In this document: one piece after another, positions 32,532-40,962 of the stretch
Numbering within the stretch: position 1 is the stretch's first letter
How the letters are laid out: every line of letters starts with the position of its first letter
Source: Cohnella sp. GbtcB17
Lineage (GTDB): Bacteria; Bacillota; Bacilli; Paenibacillales; Paenibacillaceae
Direction of reading: 5' to 3'
Length of the DNA: 64,000 nucleotides
Assembly (NCBI RefSeq): GCF_019091135.1
Contig: NZ_JAGXJW010000021.1
Coordinates: forward strand, 51,998-115,997
Program-made: the position numbers and the translations under genes
The notes under the pieces: generated by a model
The model's input: the letters and a program-made list of their open reading frames with translations, nothing else
The model's database searches: none
Told to the model about the DNA's origin: nothing

Positions 32532-33455
32532 ATGGAAATGAACGAAAAGAAGTTTACGCCTGTCATCTCGTTTAAGCCGATCGTCCTGCCGGCCCCGGGC
32601 CGCGGCGAGGATCTGCAAGTGCGCGTGTCGGCCCCGGCGCAGGGGAGCCGACTGCCTGTCATTATTTTCTCACATGGCTACGGCTGGTCGCTTGAGGGCT
32701 ACGGCCCGCTGGTCGACGACTGGACCGCCCGCGGCTTCGCGGTTATTCAACCCACGCATCTCGACTCGCGGACGTTAAATCTTCCTCCCGAAGATCCCCG
32801 CATGCCGTTGATCTGGCGATTCCGCGTGGATGACCTGAAGCGCATACTCGACCAGCTTGATTTCATCGAAGCTGCCGTTCCGGGCCTCGAGGGACGCCTC
32901 GACCGGAGCCGGATCGCCGCAGCAGGGCACTCGTGGGGAGGCCAATCGGTCAGCATGCTGCTCGGCGCACGCGTGATAGGCGACCAGGGCGAATCGGGAG
33001 AGGACATGTCCGACTCGCGGATCAAGGCGGGCGTACTGCTGGCCACCCCCGGCCGCGGCGGCGCCGACTTGAGTCCGTTTGCGGCCGCGCATTTCCCGTT
33101 TATGAACCCCGACTTCTCAGGCATGAAGACGCCCACTCTGGTGGTCGCGGGAGACCATGACCAGTCCCGTCTGTCCACGCGGGGACCGGATTGGTTCGCC
33201 GATCCCTACTTCCTGAGTCCGGGCAGCAAGAGTTTGCTTACGCTCTTTGGAGCGGAGCACACCCTTGGCGGAATCGCGGGCTACGACGTCGCGGAAACGA
33301 CGGATGCGCATCCCGAACGGGTCGCGTTGCTCCGGCAAATCACGGGGGCCTACCTTCGCGATGCGCTTCAGCTCGACGACTCCAGTTGGCCGGCAGCGTG
33401 CCAAGCGCTGGAGGAGACCGCCAATCCGCTCGGCCGTATCGAGTCGAAGCATTAA
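32532..33455 (+). CDS. Alpha/beta hydrolase (dienelactone-hydrolase-like)
   Basis: 307 residues from ATG 32532, preceded by AGGAGAGG. The alpha/beta hydrolase core has LPVIIFSHGYGWSLEGYGPL (oxyanion loop), the nucleophile elbow AAGHSWGGQSVSML with Ser near residue 140, an acid in LVVAGDHDQSRL, and the catalytic His in FGAEHTLGGIAG. No signal peptide, so cytoplasmic. Controlled by the divergent MarR protein through palindromic operators. The substrate, probably an ester or lactone, is unknown. Confidence 0.83.
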   Translation: MEMNEKKFTPVISFKPIVLPAPGRGEDLQVRVSAPAQGSRLPVIIFSHGYGWSLEGYGPLVDDWTARGFAVIQPTHLDSRTLNLPPEDPRMPLIWRFRVDDLKRILDQLDFIEAAVPGLEGRLDRSRIAAAGHSWGGQSVSMLLGARVIGDQGESGEDMSDSRIKAGVLLATPGRGGADLSPFAAAHFPFMNPDFSGMKTPTLVVAGDHDQSRLSTRGPDWFADPYFLSPGSKSLLTLFGAEHTLGGIAGYDVAETTDAHPERVALLRQITGAYLRDALQLDDSSWPAACQALEETANPLGRIESKH

Positions 33456-33483
33456 CCAAGGCCGCGCGGCCGATGCCGCTCTC

Positions 33484-33536
33484 GAGGGTGCCCCGGAAGT
33501 CATCATAGATGACCGAGGGACACCCTCTTTCATTTT
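33484..33536 (+). terminator. Terminator after the hydrolase gene
   Basis: GAGGGTG...CCGG and its complement ending CACCCTC (33521-33527) form a long imperfect hairpin around CATCATAGATG, followed by TTTCATTTT. Confidence 0.6.
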
Positions 33537-33544
33537 GTCAAACA

Positions 33545-33609
33545 AAAGAAACCTTCCTTGACCAGATGGAGGCATCGCCTAACCATACACCAAGGAAAGG
33601 TTTCTTTTT
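33545..33609. terminator. Long inverted repeat, likely terminator between convergent genes
   Basis: AAAGAAACCTTCCTTG (33545-33560) is complementary to CAAGGAAAGGTTTCTTT (33591-33607) apart from one bulged base. The loop is about 30 bases. It lies just beyond the HxlR gene end, and the flanks suit termination in both directions. Confidence 0.55.
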
Positions 33610-33634
33610 AAATGGCGTTGTCATACAGACGACC

Positions 33635-34000
33635 CTAAACAGAGGCTATCGTTTGAGCAATCGGTCTCAAGTTCAACCTGTTATGGTTCTCTCCCCAGGC
33701 GCACATCGTCTCCAGCACCGGTACCATCGTTTTCCCATAATCGCTTAGCGCGTACTCGACTTTTGGAGGGACCGAAGGATAGATCGTCCGCGTCACCAGC
33801 TTGTCGGCCTCGAGCTCCCGCAGATGCTGCGCGAGCATTTTCTGGGTCACTTCGGGAATCAGCTTCTCCAGCTCGCTGAACCGTTTGGCGGAATCCAGCA
33901 GATGCCACAGGATCAGGGGCTTCCACTTCCCGCCCAACAAATGAATTACCGTTTCGATGGGGCATTTCCTCTCCGCAGCCGTCTCCGCGTTCGTTTCCAT
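33635..34000 (-). CDS. HxlR family regulator
   Basis: 121 residues with the HxlR signature CPIETVIHLLGGKWKPLILW and ITQKMLAQHLRELEADKLV-type winged helix (here VTQKMLAQHLRELEADKLV). The Cys ahead of the first helix is the position used for oxidant or electrophile sensing in YodB/HypR-type members. A symmetric CTTACT/AGTAAG site lies upstream, and the divergent genes encode an NmrA-like NAD(P)-binding protein and a small membrane protein, the likely targets. Confidence 0.88.
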   Translation of the reverse strand: METNAETAAERKCPIETVIHLLGGKWKPLILWHLLDSAKRFSELEKLIPEVTQKMLAQHLRELEADKLVTRTIYPSVPPKVEYALSDYGKTMVPVLETMCAWGENHNRLNLRPIAQTIASV

Positions 34001-34020
34001 GCCAACCCTCCTCAGCCATG

Positions 34021-34036
34021 CTTACTTTCAAGTAAG
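34021..34036. promoter_or_regulatory. Candidate HxlR operator
   Basis: CTTACT-TTCA-AGTAAG is a perfect 6-bp inverted repeat 20 bp upstream of the hxlR-type gene. It resembles the TACT...AGTA sites of YodB-family regulators. Confidence 0.6.
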
Positions 34037-34148
34037 TGCCCTACAAAAAAGTGGGTTCTTACGAAGATTTTATGCTTCATGATAGGCTGGAGTCAATTCG
34101 AGGGCCACCGAATGAATCCATCCAGTCATAGAAAGAGGGAATCGCAAA

Positions 34149-34877
34149 ATGAAAATCGTTGTTTTCGGCGCGACGGGAAATACGGGGAAAAGGGTGTTGG
34201 CGCAGGGCGTCCGAATGGGACATGAGATGACTGCCTTCGTGCGCGATCCGGAGAAGCTGCATGCACAGCAAGACGGGCGGATCGTCGGGCAAGTCAGGGT
34301 GATCGCGCAGGATATTATGAACCCGGAGAGCGTCTTCGCGGCGTTAGCGCACCAGGACGTCGCCATACTGGCCGCCGGCCATGCGGGACAGGGGGACGAA
34401 TTTGCCCGTATCGTCGACAACATCGTCAGCCAGTGCGAGCGCCAGCCTCTTTTTAAGGGACGCGTATGGATGATGGGAGGCGCCGGACTGCTCGATATTC
34501 CGCATACCGGCCTGATCGGCAACGATTTGCCGGGTTTCCCGCCGGCTTTCCAGTACCACAACAGGAACTTGGAGCGCCTGCGGCGGACCGGGCTTGACTG
34601 GTCGGTCATGTGTCCGGGGACGATGGTCGAGTCGAGTGCGGAGGCGCCGCTCAATCATTTGCACGTAACGACGGAAGTCTTGCCACTGGCACTTCCCGAG
34701 ACGATCCGGGAGCTGTCCGAAGCCGAATTGGCGGGGCTCTTGTTCAGCCGGCTTCCGGAACTGGATGTGTCATACGAGGATGCAGCGAATTGCATGCTGA
34801 ACCATACGGAGCTTGCAGGGCCGTTCAAAGGTAAAAGGGTGGGCCTCGCCTATCGAAGCGAGATGCCCGCGAACTAA
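34149..34877 (+). CDS. NmrA-like NAD(P)H-binding protein
   Basis: 242-residue atypical short-chain dehydrogenase. The N-terminal KIVVFGATGNTGKRVLAQGV is the glycine-rich dinucleotide motif, and the remainder resembles SDR_a5/NmrA-type flavin reductase proteins (RRTGLDWSVMCPGTMVES). The usual catalytic Tyr-Lys pair is not evident, so it may be a redox sensor rather than an enzyme. It is divergent from an HxlR regulator and followed 20 bp later by a membrane protein gene in the same orientation. Confidence 0.8.
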   Translation: MKIVVFGATGNTGKRVLAQGVRMGHEMTAFVRDPEKLHAQQDGRIVGQVRVIAQDIMNPESVFAALAHQDVAILAAGHAGQGDEFARIVDNIVSQCERQPLFKGRVWMMGGAGLLDIPHTGLIGNDLPGFPPAFQYHNRNLERLRRTGLDWSVMCPGTMVESSAEAPLNHLHVTTEVLPLALPETIRELSEAELAGLLFSRLPELDVSYEDAANCMLNHTELAGPFKGKRVGLAYRSEMPAN

Positions 34878-34897
34878 CCGGGGAAGGAGGAGATCGC

Positions 34898-35344
34898 ATG
34901 TACGCATGGCTGCTTGTTTTGCATATTCTCGCTGCGGTCGCGGTGATCGGCTCGGCGTTCCTGGCGCCGATCGTCCGCAGATCGGCCCAAACGGCCGCCC
35001 AGCTTCGCTTTGTTTTCAACGCGACGGCTACGGTTGCCTTGTTGTCTAAAATCGGCGCCGCGATGCTCATATTGACCGGTATTTGGCTGATGATCATCGC
35101 CGATACGGGATTTGCGCAAATGTGGCTTAACATCTCCATTCTCTTGTCGCTGATCCTCGCCGCCACGATCGGCGGATTCATCGAGCCGCACGTCAAACGT
35201 CTCAAGCGGATCGCTTCGGATAGCCAAGGTCATGAATTATCCGCCGAACTCAGGCTGGCGATGCGAAAGCTCGTGCCCTGGGAGACGACCGCGCAACTGC
35301 TGGCCTTAGTCGTAACCGTGCTGATGGTCGTTAAGCCGCTATAA
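34898..35344 (+). CDS. Small integral membrane protein (DUF2269-like)
   Basis: 148 residues with four predicted transmembrane helices (about 3-23, 44-66, 73-93 and 125-145). The order and the motif LLVLHILAAVAVIGSAFL resemble DUF2269-type proteins, whose function is not known to me. GGGAAGGAGGAG precedes ATG 34898. It probably shares a transcript with the NmrA-like gene and responds to the same HxlR regulator. Confidence 0.6.
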   Translation: MYAWLLVLHILAAVAVIGSAFLAPIVRRSAQTAAQLRFVFNATATVALLSKIGAAMLILTGIWLMIIADTGFAQMWLNISILLSLILAATIGGFIEPHVKRLKRIASDSQGHELSAELRLAMRKLVPWETTAQLLALVVTVLMVVKPL

Positions 35345-35390
35345 GAGGTAGAGCAACCAAGAGGGGCTGTCCGTTGGCAGTTTTTTAGTT

Positions 35391-36353
35391 TCAAAACACG
35401 ACAAGCACGTTCCCCTTCTTACGTTCGGTCTCGACATATGCGTGGGCATCCGGCAGACGCTCCAAAGGATATCGGCGATCGATGACGGCGTTCAGCGTTC
35501 CATTGCCGGCTAGCTCCATCAGAAACTTCAGATTCGCTTCGTTTTGCAGCAGTCCGGCGGTTGCGAACATCGCCCGTTTGCCCTTCAGCAGCGACGTCCC
35601 AATCATCTGTATCAGGACGGACAGCCGGGGCGCGGTCGTCAGGTAGATGCCCTGTGCCGTCAGCGCGCGTTTGCATGCCGAGAAGGAGCGTCTGCCGACG
35701 GCATCGAACACGACGTCGTAGGCATTGTCCGTCTTCGTGAAGTCCTCCCGAGTATAATCGATGACGAAGTCGGCCCCTGCATTACGCACCATACGTTCGT
35801 TGGCGCCGGAGCATACGCCGGTGACTTCGGCGCCATAGAACCTGGCTAATTGCACGGCGTAAATGCCGACCGCCCCCGAGGCGCCGTTGATCAGCACCTT
35901 TTGTCCTTTTCGCAGACGCGCCTTGTCCCTCAGAAACGTCAATGCGGTGGCGCCTCCGTCGCAGACGCCGACGGCTTCTTCAAAAGAGAGGTTGTCGGGT
36001 ATCGCCGTAACGGGGCTCTCTTCGGACAGACACTTATATTCGGCGTAAGCGCCGAAGTTCTTGACGCTCATTCCCAACACGCGATCGCCCTGCTTAAAGC
36101 GCCGCACGTCCTTGCCGACTGCCTCGACCACGCCGGCCAGTTCGGTTCCGCCGATCGCGAATTTAGGTTTGGACAGCCCGTACAGAAGCTTGATCATGAA
36201 CGGATCGCCTTTGCGAAACGCGCAGTCGGACGGCCCCACCTTAGCGGCATGGACCCGGATCAGAAGCTCCTTGCGACCAGGCGACGGCTTGGGCCTTTCT
36301 TGCAGGACGATCACTTGGGGCGGACCATATGACAGCTGAACCATGGATTTCAT
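35391..36353 (-). CDS. NAD(P)-dependent alcohol dehydrogenase/quinone oxidoreductase
   Basis: 320 residues from ATG 36353, chosen because AAGGAGGAT lies upstream; the frame stays open about 200 codons further but that part reads as antisense of the Crp-like gene. MDR family: SYGPPQVIVLQERPKPSPG, ELAGVVEAVGKDVRRFKQGD, and nucleotide-binding INGASGAVGIYAVQLARFYG near residue 150. It lacks structural zinc cysteines. It is divergent from a Crp/Fnr-like regulator, which may control it. It is a paralogue in fold only of the oxidoreductase at 29823. Confidence 0.85.
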   Translation of the reverse strand: MKSMVQLSYGPPQVIVLQERPKPSPGRKELLIRVHAAKVGPSDCAFRKGDPFMIKLLYGLSKPKFAIGGTELAGVVEAVGKDVRRFKQGDRVLGMSVKNFGAYAEYKCLSEESPVTAIPDNLSFEEAVGVCDGGATALTFLRDKARLRKGQKVLINGASGAVGIYAVQLARFYGAEVTGVCSGANERMVRNAGADFVIDYTREDFTKTDNAYDVVFDAVGRRSFSACKRALTAQGIYLTTAPRLSVLIQMIGTSLLKGKRAMFATAGLLQNEANLKFLMELAGNGTLNAVIDRRYPLERLPDAHAYVETERKKGNVLVVF

Positions 36354-36464
36354 CGGTTGTATCCTCCTTAAGAAGTTTCGAAGCGACGGACATTTACAAG
36401 CGGCACCCCGCGTTAGAAAATGGAACGAGGAACGGACGGACGACAAGGAGATGAGCGAGCGATC

Positions 36465-37037
36465 ATGAAAGACATCCTGTACAAATACCTGTCGAGATGG
36501 ACTTCGCTTGGCGAGGAAGATCAGCAAGCCATCGTGAACGAGATTCGCGTAGAGAAGCTGGACAAAGGCGCCGTTCTTTTTAAACAAGGCGATGTCCCCG
36601 CGGCATGCTACTTCATCCTGGAAGGCTGCGTCAGGCAGTATGCGATCGATGAAGACGGCAGGGAGGTCACGACCAATTTCTATACCGAAGAACAAGCCAT
36701 CGCGATTTTTAACCATCACAAATCTGACAAGTCCTCCGAATATACCTTCGTATGCGTAGAGGATTCGGTCCTGGTCGTCGGCGATCTCGATCAAGAAAAG
36801 GACATGTACGACAAACACCCGCAACTGGAATTCATGACCCGCCGAATGATGGAGGAGAACTTCAGCAAGGTCCAGGCGGAATTCGCCGCTTTTATCGCCT
36901 CTTCGCCGGAAGCGCGCGTCAAGACCCTCCTCGCGAACCGACCCTCGCTCTTCGACCGGGTGCCTCAACATCAACTGGCCAGTTATCTCGGCATCACGCC
37001 GGAGTCGCTAAGCCGAATCAAGAAGCGAATCGGGTAG
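36465..37037 (+). CDS. Crp/Fnr family regulator with cyclic-nucleotide-binding fold
   Basis: 190 residues from ATG 36465. The N-terminal 120 residues form a cNMP-binding beta barrel (LDKGAVLFKQGDVPAACYFI, then LEGCVRQYAIDEDGREV). A short C-terminal helix-turn-helix reads HQLASYLGITPESLSRIKKR. No Fnr-type cysteine cluster is visible. It may regulate the divergent oxidoreductase. A Fnr-like TTGAC/GTCAA box lies 43 bp past its stop, before copA. Confidence 0.82.
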   Translation: MKDILYKYLSRWTSLGEEDQQAIVNEIRVEKLDKGAVLFKQGDVPAACYFILEGCVRQYAIDEDGREVTTNFYTEEQAIAIFNHHKSDKSSEYTFVCVEDSVLVVGDLDQEKDMYDKHPQLEFMTRRMMEENFSKVQAEFAAFIASSPEARVKTLLANRPSLFDRVPQHQLASYLGITPESLSRIKKRIG

Positions 37038-37080
37038 TGTCGTTCGTGCTTTCATTGTAATCAGGTGAAGGTATCCGCGC

Positions 37081-37096
37081 ATTGACTTAAGTCAAT
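37081..37096. promoter_or_regulatory. Crp/Fnr-type box upstream of copA
   Basis: ATTGACTTAAGTCAAT is a perfect 16-bp palindrome with the TTGAC-N4-GTCAA form of Fnr/Dnr-like sites. It lies 114 bp before the copA start. Confidence 0.6.
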
Positions 37097-37210
37097 GGAG
37101 ATCGTTTAGCGTCCATGGAAAAATTGATTGCGCGTGAATCTACTGGGACCGCGGCGCATAAATTGAATCGACAGGAGTGTTGTCCACGCCATTGTACAGG
37201 GGGGCGTCCC

Positions 37211-39517
37211 GTGAACGAGCTTCAGATTCAAATCGACGGCATGACCTGCAGCGCCTGCTCGGCACGAATCGAGAAGGCGCTGCTGCGCATGGACGGCATG
37301 CGGCAGGCGGCCGTAAGCCTGGCGACGTCGACGGCCGGCGTCAGTTGGGAGGGGGACCGCATCGGGAGCGAGCAGATCGTGGACCGGATCCGGGCGCTCG
37401 GCTACGGCGCCGCGATACTCGCGCAGGACAAGCCGCCTTCGCATGCGTCCGACGCCGCGTCTTACAAGCGTCGGTTCTGGATCACGACGGCGCTGGCGCT
37501 GCCGCTCCTCATTGCGATGGCGGCGCATTTATTCGGCACGCCCGGCATGGCCGCTCCCGGAGGGCTCAATACCGGGCTCCAAACCGATACTCTTAACTCG
37601 CTCCTTAACGCGCTTCTGCATCCGTTTACGCAGCTGGCGTTGGGATCGGTCCTGCTGAGCTACGCAGGCTATCCATTTTACAGAGGCGCATATCACGCAC
37701 TGAAGCAGGGCGTTCCCAACATGGATGTACTGATCGCGCTGAGCACGTCGATCGCCTACTTGTACAGCCAGTATCAGGTGTTCCGGTCGGGCTCGGCGCA
37801 TATGCTCTATTTCGATTCGATCGCGATGGTCCTTGTCGCCGTCACCCTAGGCAAATGGCTGGAAGCGATCGCGAAGGGCAATGCCTTGCGGAGCCTGGCA
37901 GCCCTGTCCGGGCTGCAGCCCGAGACGGCAAGCGTCGTTCGCGACGGACGCGTGGAGACCGTGCTGTCCGGCGAGCTGTGCCAAGGCGATCTCGTGGCGG
38001 TAGGTCCGCTCGAATGGGTGCCGGCCGACGGCTTGATCGAGGAAGGGACCGTGGAAGTGGACGAGTCGCTGCTGACCGGGGAGTCGGCCGTCACGGTCCG
38101 GCATCCCGGCGAGCGGCTATTCGCGGGAACGCGCCTAGTCGGGGGAAGCGTCAGGCTCCGCATCGAAGGCAGCGGGGCGCTTACGCGCCTGGCGAAAATG
38201 ATCTCGCTGGTCGAGACGGCGCAGCTCTCCAAGCCGCAGATCGCGCGCAGGGTGGACCGGATCGCGGCCTACTTCGTGCCGGGCATCCTGCTGGTGGCCC
38301 TGGCAACCTTTATCGTCCAGATGAGAGCGGGGACGACCGAGGAAGCCGTCGGCATCGCGATGGCCGTGCTGCTGACCGCATGCCCGTGCGCCCTTGGCCT
38401 CGCGACGCCGATCTCGGTGCTGATCGCGTCCGGCATGGCGCTGAAGGCGGGCATCGTCATCAAGGACGCAGGCCTGCTGGAAACGCTCAGCCGCGCGGAT
38501 GCGTTCATATTCGACAAGTCCGGGACGCTGACCTACGGCAGACCCGCCGTGAGCGGGATCGAAGGCGATTGGCCCCCGGAGCAGCTGCTGCGGCTCGCCG
38601 CGTCGCTCGAATCGATGTCGGCGCATCCCTTCGCTCAAGCCATCGTGCGGGAGGCGGGCGTTCGGGAGCTGCAGTCGTTTCCCGTCGAGCGCTTCGCCGA
38701 GCGCCCCGGGATGGGCGCAGCCGGTATCGTCGAGGGCATGCATGTCGTCGTCGGCAGCGCGTCGTGGCTGCAGGCGCACGGCATTCGCCAGCCCGTCGTT
38801 CCGACGACCGCCGGAAATGGGGAGACGGCCGGCGATTCCGTCGTACATATCGGGATTAACGGCCGACGGGCGGGGCTGATTCGTCTCCGCGAGCAGCTTC
38901 GGGAGGATGCGGGACGGACGGTGCGCGCGCTCTCGGCGCACGGCGAAGTGTGGATGGCGACCGGCGACCGCGAGCGGACGGCGGCGCGCATCGGGGCCTT
39001 GGCGGGCATTCGCCGCATCCGGGCGGGATTGCTGCCGGAGCAGAAGCTGAGCCTGCTGCAGGAAGTGCGGGCCGGAACAAGGCGGAGCGCAAAGAGCCGG
39101 GTCGGAAAAAGCCAGTCCGGAAAAAGCGAGTCCGGAAAAAGCCGGTCCGGCAACAGGCGGGTCGTCATGATCGGCGACGGAGCGAACGACAGCGCCGCGC
39201 TGGCGGCCGCCGACGTGGGCATCGCGATGGCTTCCGGTCATGCGGCCGCGCTCGAGACGGGCGATATCGTCATCGTCGGCGGACGCCTGTCCCAGGTGGC
39301 CGACGTGCATGCGCTGGCTGGACGAACGATGCGGAACATCCGGCAAAACCTGCTGCTCGCGCTCGTATACAATGCAGCGATGATCCCTTTGGCGGCGGCG
39401 GGCCTGCTCGATCCGCGCCTCGCCTGCGTCGGGATGGCGTCGAGCTCGCTGCTCGTCGTCGGCAACTCGGTTCGGCTGCGAAGAGCGGCGTTCGGGCGCC
39501 GAGCGGGGCGGGCATGA
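37211..39517 (+). CDS. copA: Copper-exporting P1B-1 type ATPase
   Basis: 768 residues from GTG 37211 (AGGGGGG upstream). One N-terminal heavy-metal domain (GMTCSACSARIEKAL), eight membrane helices, the CPC motif (LLTACPCALGLATP), LTGES, AHPFAQAI and GDGANDSAALAAADVG. The Cu-site residues of the last helices, YNAAMIPLAA and MASSSLLVVGNS, identify a Cu+ transporter. The phosphorylation loop is DKSGTLTYG, with Ser where Thr is usual. A Ser-Gly-Lys repeat insertion lies before the hinge. It overlaps the next gene by 4 bp. In this context it may feed copper to an exported oxidase or reductase rather than only detoxify. Confidence 0.9.
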   Translation: MNELQIQIDGMTCSACSARIEKALLRMDGMRQAAVSLATSTAGVSWEGDRIGSEQIVDRIRALGYGAAILAQDKPPSHASDAASYKRRFWITTALALPLLIAMAAHLFGTPGMAAPGGLNTGLQTDTLNSLLNALLHPFTQLALGSVLLSYAGYPFYRGAYHALKQGVPNMDVLIALSTSIAYLYSQYQVFRSGSAHMLYFDSIAMVLVAVTLGKWLEAIAKGNALRSLAALSGLQPETASVVRDGRVETVLSGELCQGDLVAVGPLEWVPADGLIEEGTVEVDESLLTGESAVTVRHPGERLFAGTRLVGGSVRLRIEGSGALTRLAKMISLVETAQLSKPQIARRVDRIAAYFVPGILLVALATFIVQMRAGTTEEAVGIAMAVLLTACPCALGLATPISVLIASGMALKAGIVIKDAGLLETLSRADAFIFDKSGTLTYGRPAVSGIEGDWPPEQLLRLAASLESMSAHPFAQAIVREAGVRELQSFPVERFAERPGMGAAGIVEGMHVVVGSASWLQAHGIRQPVVPTTAGNGETAGDSVVHIGINGRRAGLIRLREQLREDAGRTVRALSAHGEVWMATGDRERTAARIGALAGIRRIRAGLLPEQKLSLLQEVRAGTRRSAKSRVGKSQSGKSESGKSRSGNRRVVMIGDGANDSAALAAADVGIAMASGHAAALETGDIVIVGGRLSQVADVHALAGRTMRNIRQNLLLALVYNAAMIPLAAAGLLDPRLACVGMASSSLLVVGNSVRLRRAAFGRRAGRA
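39085..39160 (+). repeat. 15-bp tandem repeat inside copA
   Basis: GTCCGGAAAAAGC-type units recur about four times (GTCGG/GTCCGG starts near 39109-39155), encoding a chain of SGKSx pentapeptides. It looks like a recent slippage expansion in a hydrophilic loop. Confidence 0.7.
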
Positions 39518-40194
39518 ACGGCGGAGATATCGCATTGGCCGTCGTCGCGGGCCTGACGGGGGCGCCGCATTGCATCGTGATGTGCGGCGGCATCGGCGCT
39601 TCGATCGCGATGGAGGCGCGGCGCAGCGCCGCCGCCTCGCTGATCGCCTATCACGCGGGCCGAATCGTGACCTACGGCTTGACCGGGGCCGCGATGGGCG
39701 CGGCCGGTTCTTTTCTGAAGGCCGCGGGCGAGCTGGTCGGCCTGCGCGGGGCGGCCAGCATCCTGGGCGGACTCCTCATCATCCTGTGGGCATGGCGGCG
39801 AATTTCGCTTCCGCTTCACCGCATCAAACTGCCGGGGCGGGTGCGGGCTGGCCGGCTTGCGGCCGCTGCCGCGCCGCGGCTGGAGGCGTTCGCGACGTTT
39901 CTGTCCGGCCTCAGCCTGGGATTGCTGCCCTGCGGCCTCACGTACGCGATGCAGATGAAGGCTGCCGCGAGCGGGTCCTGGGCGGAAGGGACGGCGCTGC
40001 TGCTCGTCTTCGGACTGACGACGTTTCCGATGCTCTTCGCGTTCGCGATGACCGCGCGGCGGATGAGCCGCGGCTGGAAGCGCCGGCTCGCCGGCGCAGG
40101 ACGCTATCTCGCTTACTTGATGGGCATCCTGTCGATCTTAAAAGGCTGCAGCGCGAACGGGTGGATCCCTTCGATCCATCCGTGGCTCTGGTAA
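39514..40194 (+). CDS. TauE/SafE-like membrane protein (COG2836 type)
   Basis: 226 residues with six predicted transmembrane segments. The first helix carries GAPHCIVMCGG, the H-C-x-x-M-C pattern of the COG2836 branch, whose Cys, His and Met residues could bind copper. A second Cys lies in GLLPCGLTYA. The start overlaps the copA stop (ATGA), so translation is coupled. Genes of this type frequently accompany copper ATPases needed for cytochrome oxidase assembly. A role in copper delivery is inferred; sulfite export is unlikely here. Confidence 0.78.
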   Translation: MNGGDIALAVVAGLTGAPHCIVMCGGIGASIAMEARRSAAASLIAYHAGRIVTYGLTGAAMGAAGSFLKAAGELVGLRGAASILGGLLIILWAWRRISLPLHRIKLPGRVRAGRLAAAAAPRLEAFATFLSGLSLGLLPCGLTYAMQMKAAASGSWAEGTALLLVFGLTTFPMLFAFAMTARRMSRGWKRRLAGAGRYLAYLMGILSILKGCSANGWIPSIHPWLW

Positions 40195-40201
40195 GATGCG
40201 C

Positions 40202-40642
40202 TCATGAACGGCCGGCCTCGAAGGGATGGCGGACGACGATCTCCTTTTCGCCGACCTCGATCCGGGCTTCCATAACCCAACGTCCCGTCATGACCGGGAT
40301 GACGGCCGCCTCGTACACGCCCGCCTGGCCGGTCTTCCCGGCTTCGGCCGTGAACATGCCGCAGAACATGCCCGGCATCCAATACTTCAGCTCCAGCTTC
40401 TCGGCCTGCACGGGCAAGCCGGACCGATCCGCGATCTCGACGACAAACCGGCTGGGCTCCAGGATGGCGGGAGAGTGGGCGGGAGAGCGCACGGTGATCC
40501 GGTATTCGCCGTCCAGCGCGGAAGATTCGGCCGGCAGCGCCGAAGCCCGGGACGAATAGACGTACCACAATGCAAGGCCGACGGCCGCGACGAGCGCCAT
40601 CGGCCTTAACGTGCGTCTGAGCAGTGGTCTGATGACGTTCAC
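40202..40642 (-). CDS. YtkA/FixH-like membrane-anchored protein
   Basis: 146 residues, GTG start at 40642. One N-terminal transmembrane anchor (MALVAAVGLALWYVYSS) is followed by an extracellular beta-sandwich domain of the YtkA type (SRFVVEIADRSGLPVQAEKL, then YWMPGMFCGMFTAEAG and GRWVMEARIE). The Met/Cys-rich YWMPGMFCGM stretch could bind copper. It is convergent with copA-tauE, 7 bp from the stop. A second YtkA-like gene lies in the nos block at 45116. Confidence 0.7.
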   Translation of the reverse strand: MNVIRPLLRRTLRPMALVAAVGLALWYVYSSRASALPAESSALDGEYRITVRSPAHSPAILEPSRFVVEIADRSGLPVQAEKLELKYWMPGMFCGMFTAEAGKTGQAGVYEAAVIPVMTGRWVMEARIEVGEKEIVVRHPFEAGRS

Positions 40643-40687
40643 ATCCCTTTGTTGAAGATTCAGAAAGGATCATGCTTTTCTAAAATC

Positions 40688-40962
40688 GACAGGTAACGCT
40701 GCACAGCGCCTCTTGGCCCGGAATACGCCACAGTCCCGACAGGTAACACTGTACCGCGCCTCTTGGCCCGGAATACGCCACAGTCCCGACAGGTAACGCT
40801 GTACAGCGCCTCTTTGGCCCGGAATACGCCACAGTCCCGACAGGTAACGCTGCACAGCGCCTCTTTGGCCCGGAATACGCCACAGTCCCGACAGGTAACG
40901 CTGCACAGCGCCTCTTGGCCCGGAATACGCCACAGTCCCGACAGGTAACGCTGTACAGCGCC
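40688..40962. repeat. Minisatellite: 5.5 copies of a 50-51 bp unit
   Basis: Units start at 40688, 40738, 40788, 40839, 40890 and 40940 (partial, 23 bp). Each reads GACAGGTAACGCTG(C/T)ACAGCGC... to ...ATACGCCACAGTCCC, with only a few substitutions and an optional extra T. Each unit contains a CGCTG/CAGCG hairpin. It lies directly upstream of the minus-strand YtkA-like gene, so it may overlap its promoter or leader. Confidence 0.9.

Noticed and set aside
33545..33609. Inverted repeat as the ends of an insertion element
   Set aside because: Only about 30 bp lie between the arms and there is no transposase or target duplication. A terminator is more likely.
40688..40962. Possible CRISPR array
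   Set aside because: Units are contiguous 50-51 bp copies with no variable spacers, and no cas genes are near. It is a minisatellite.
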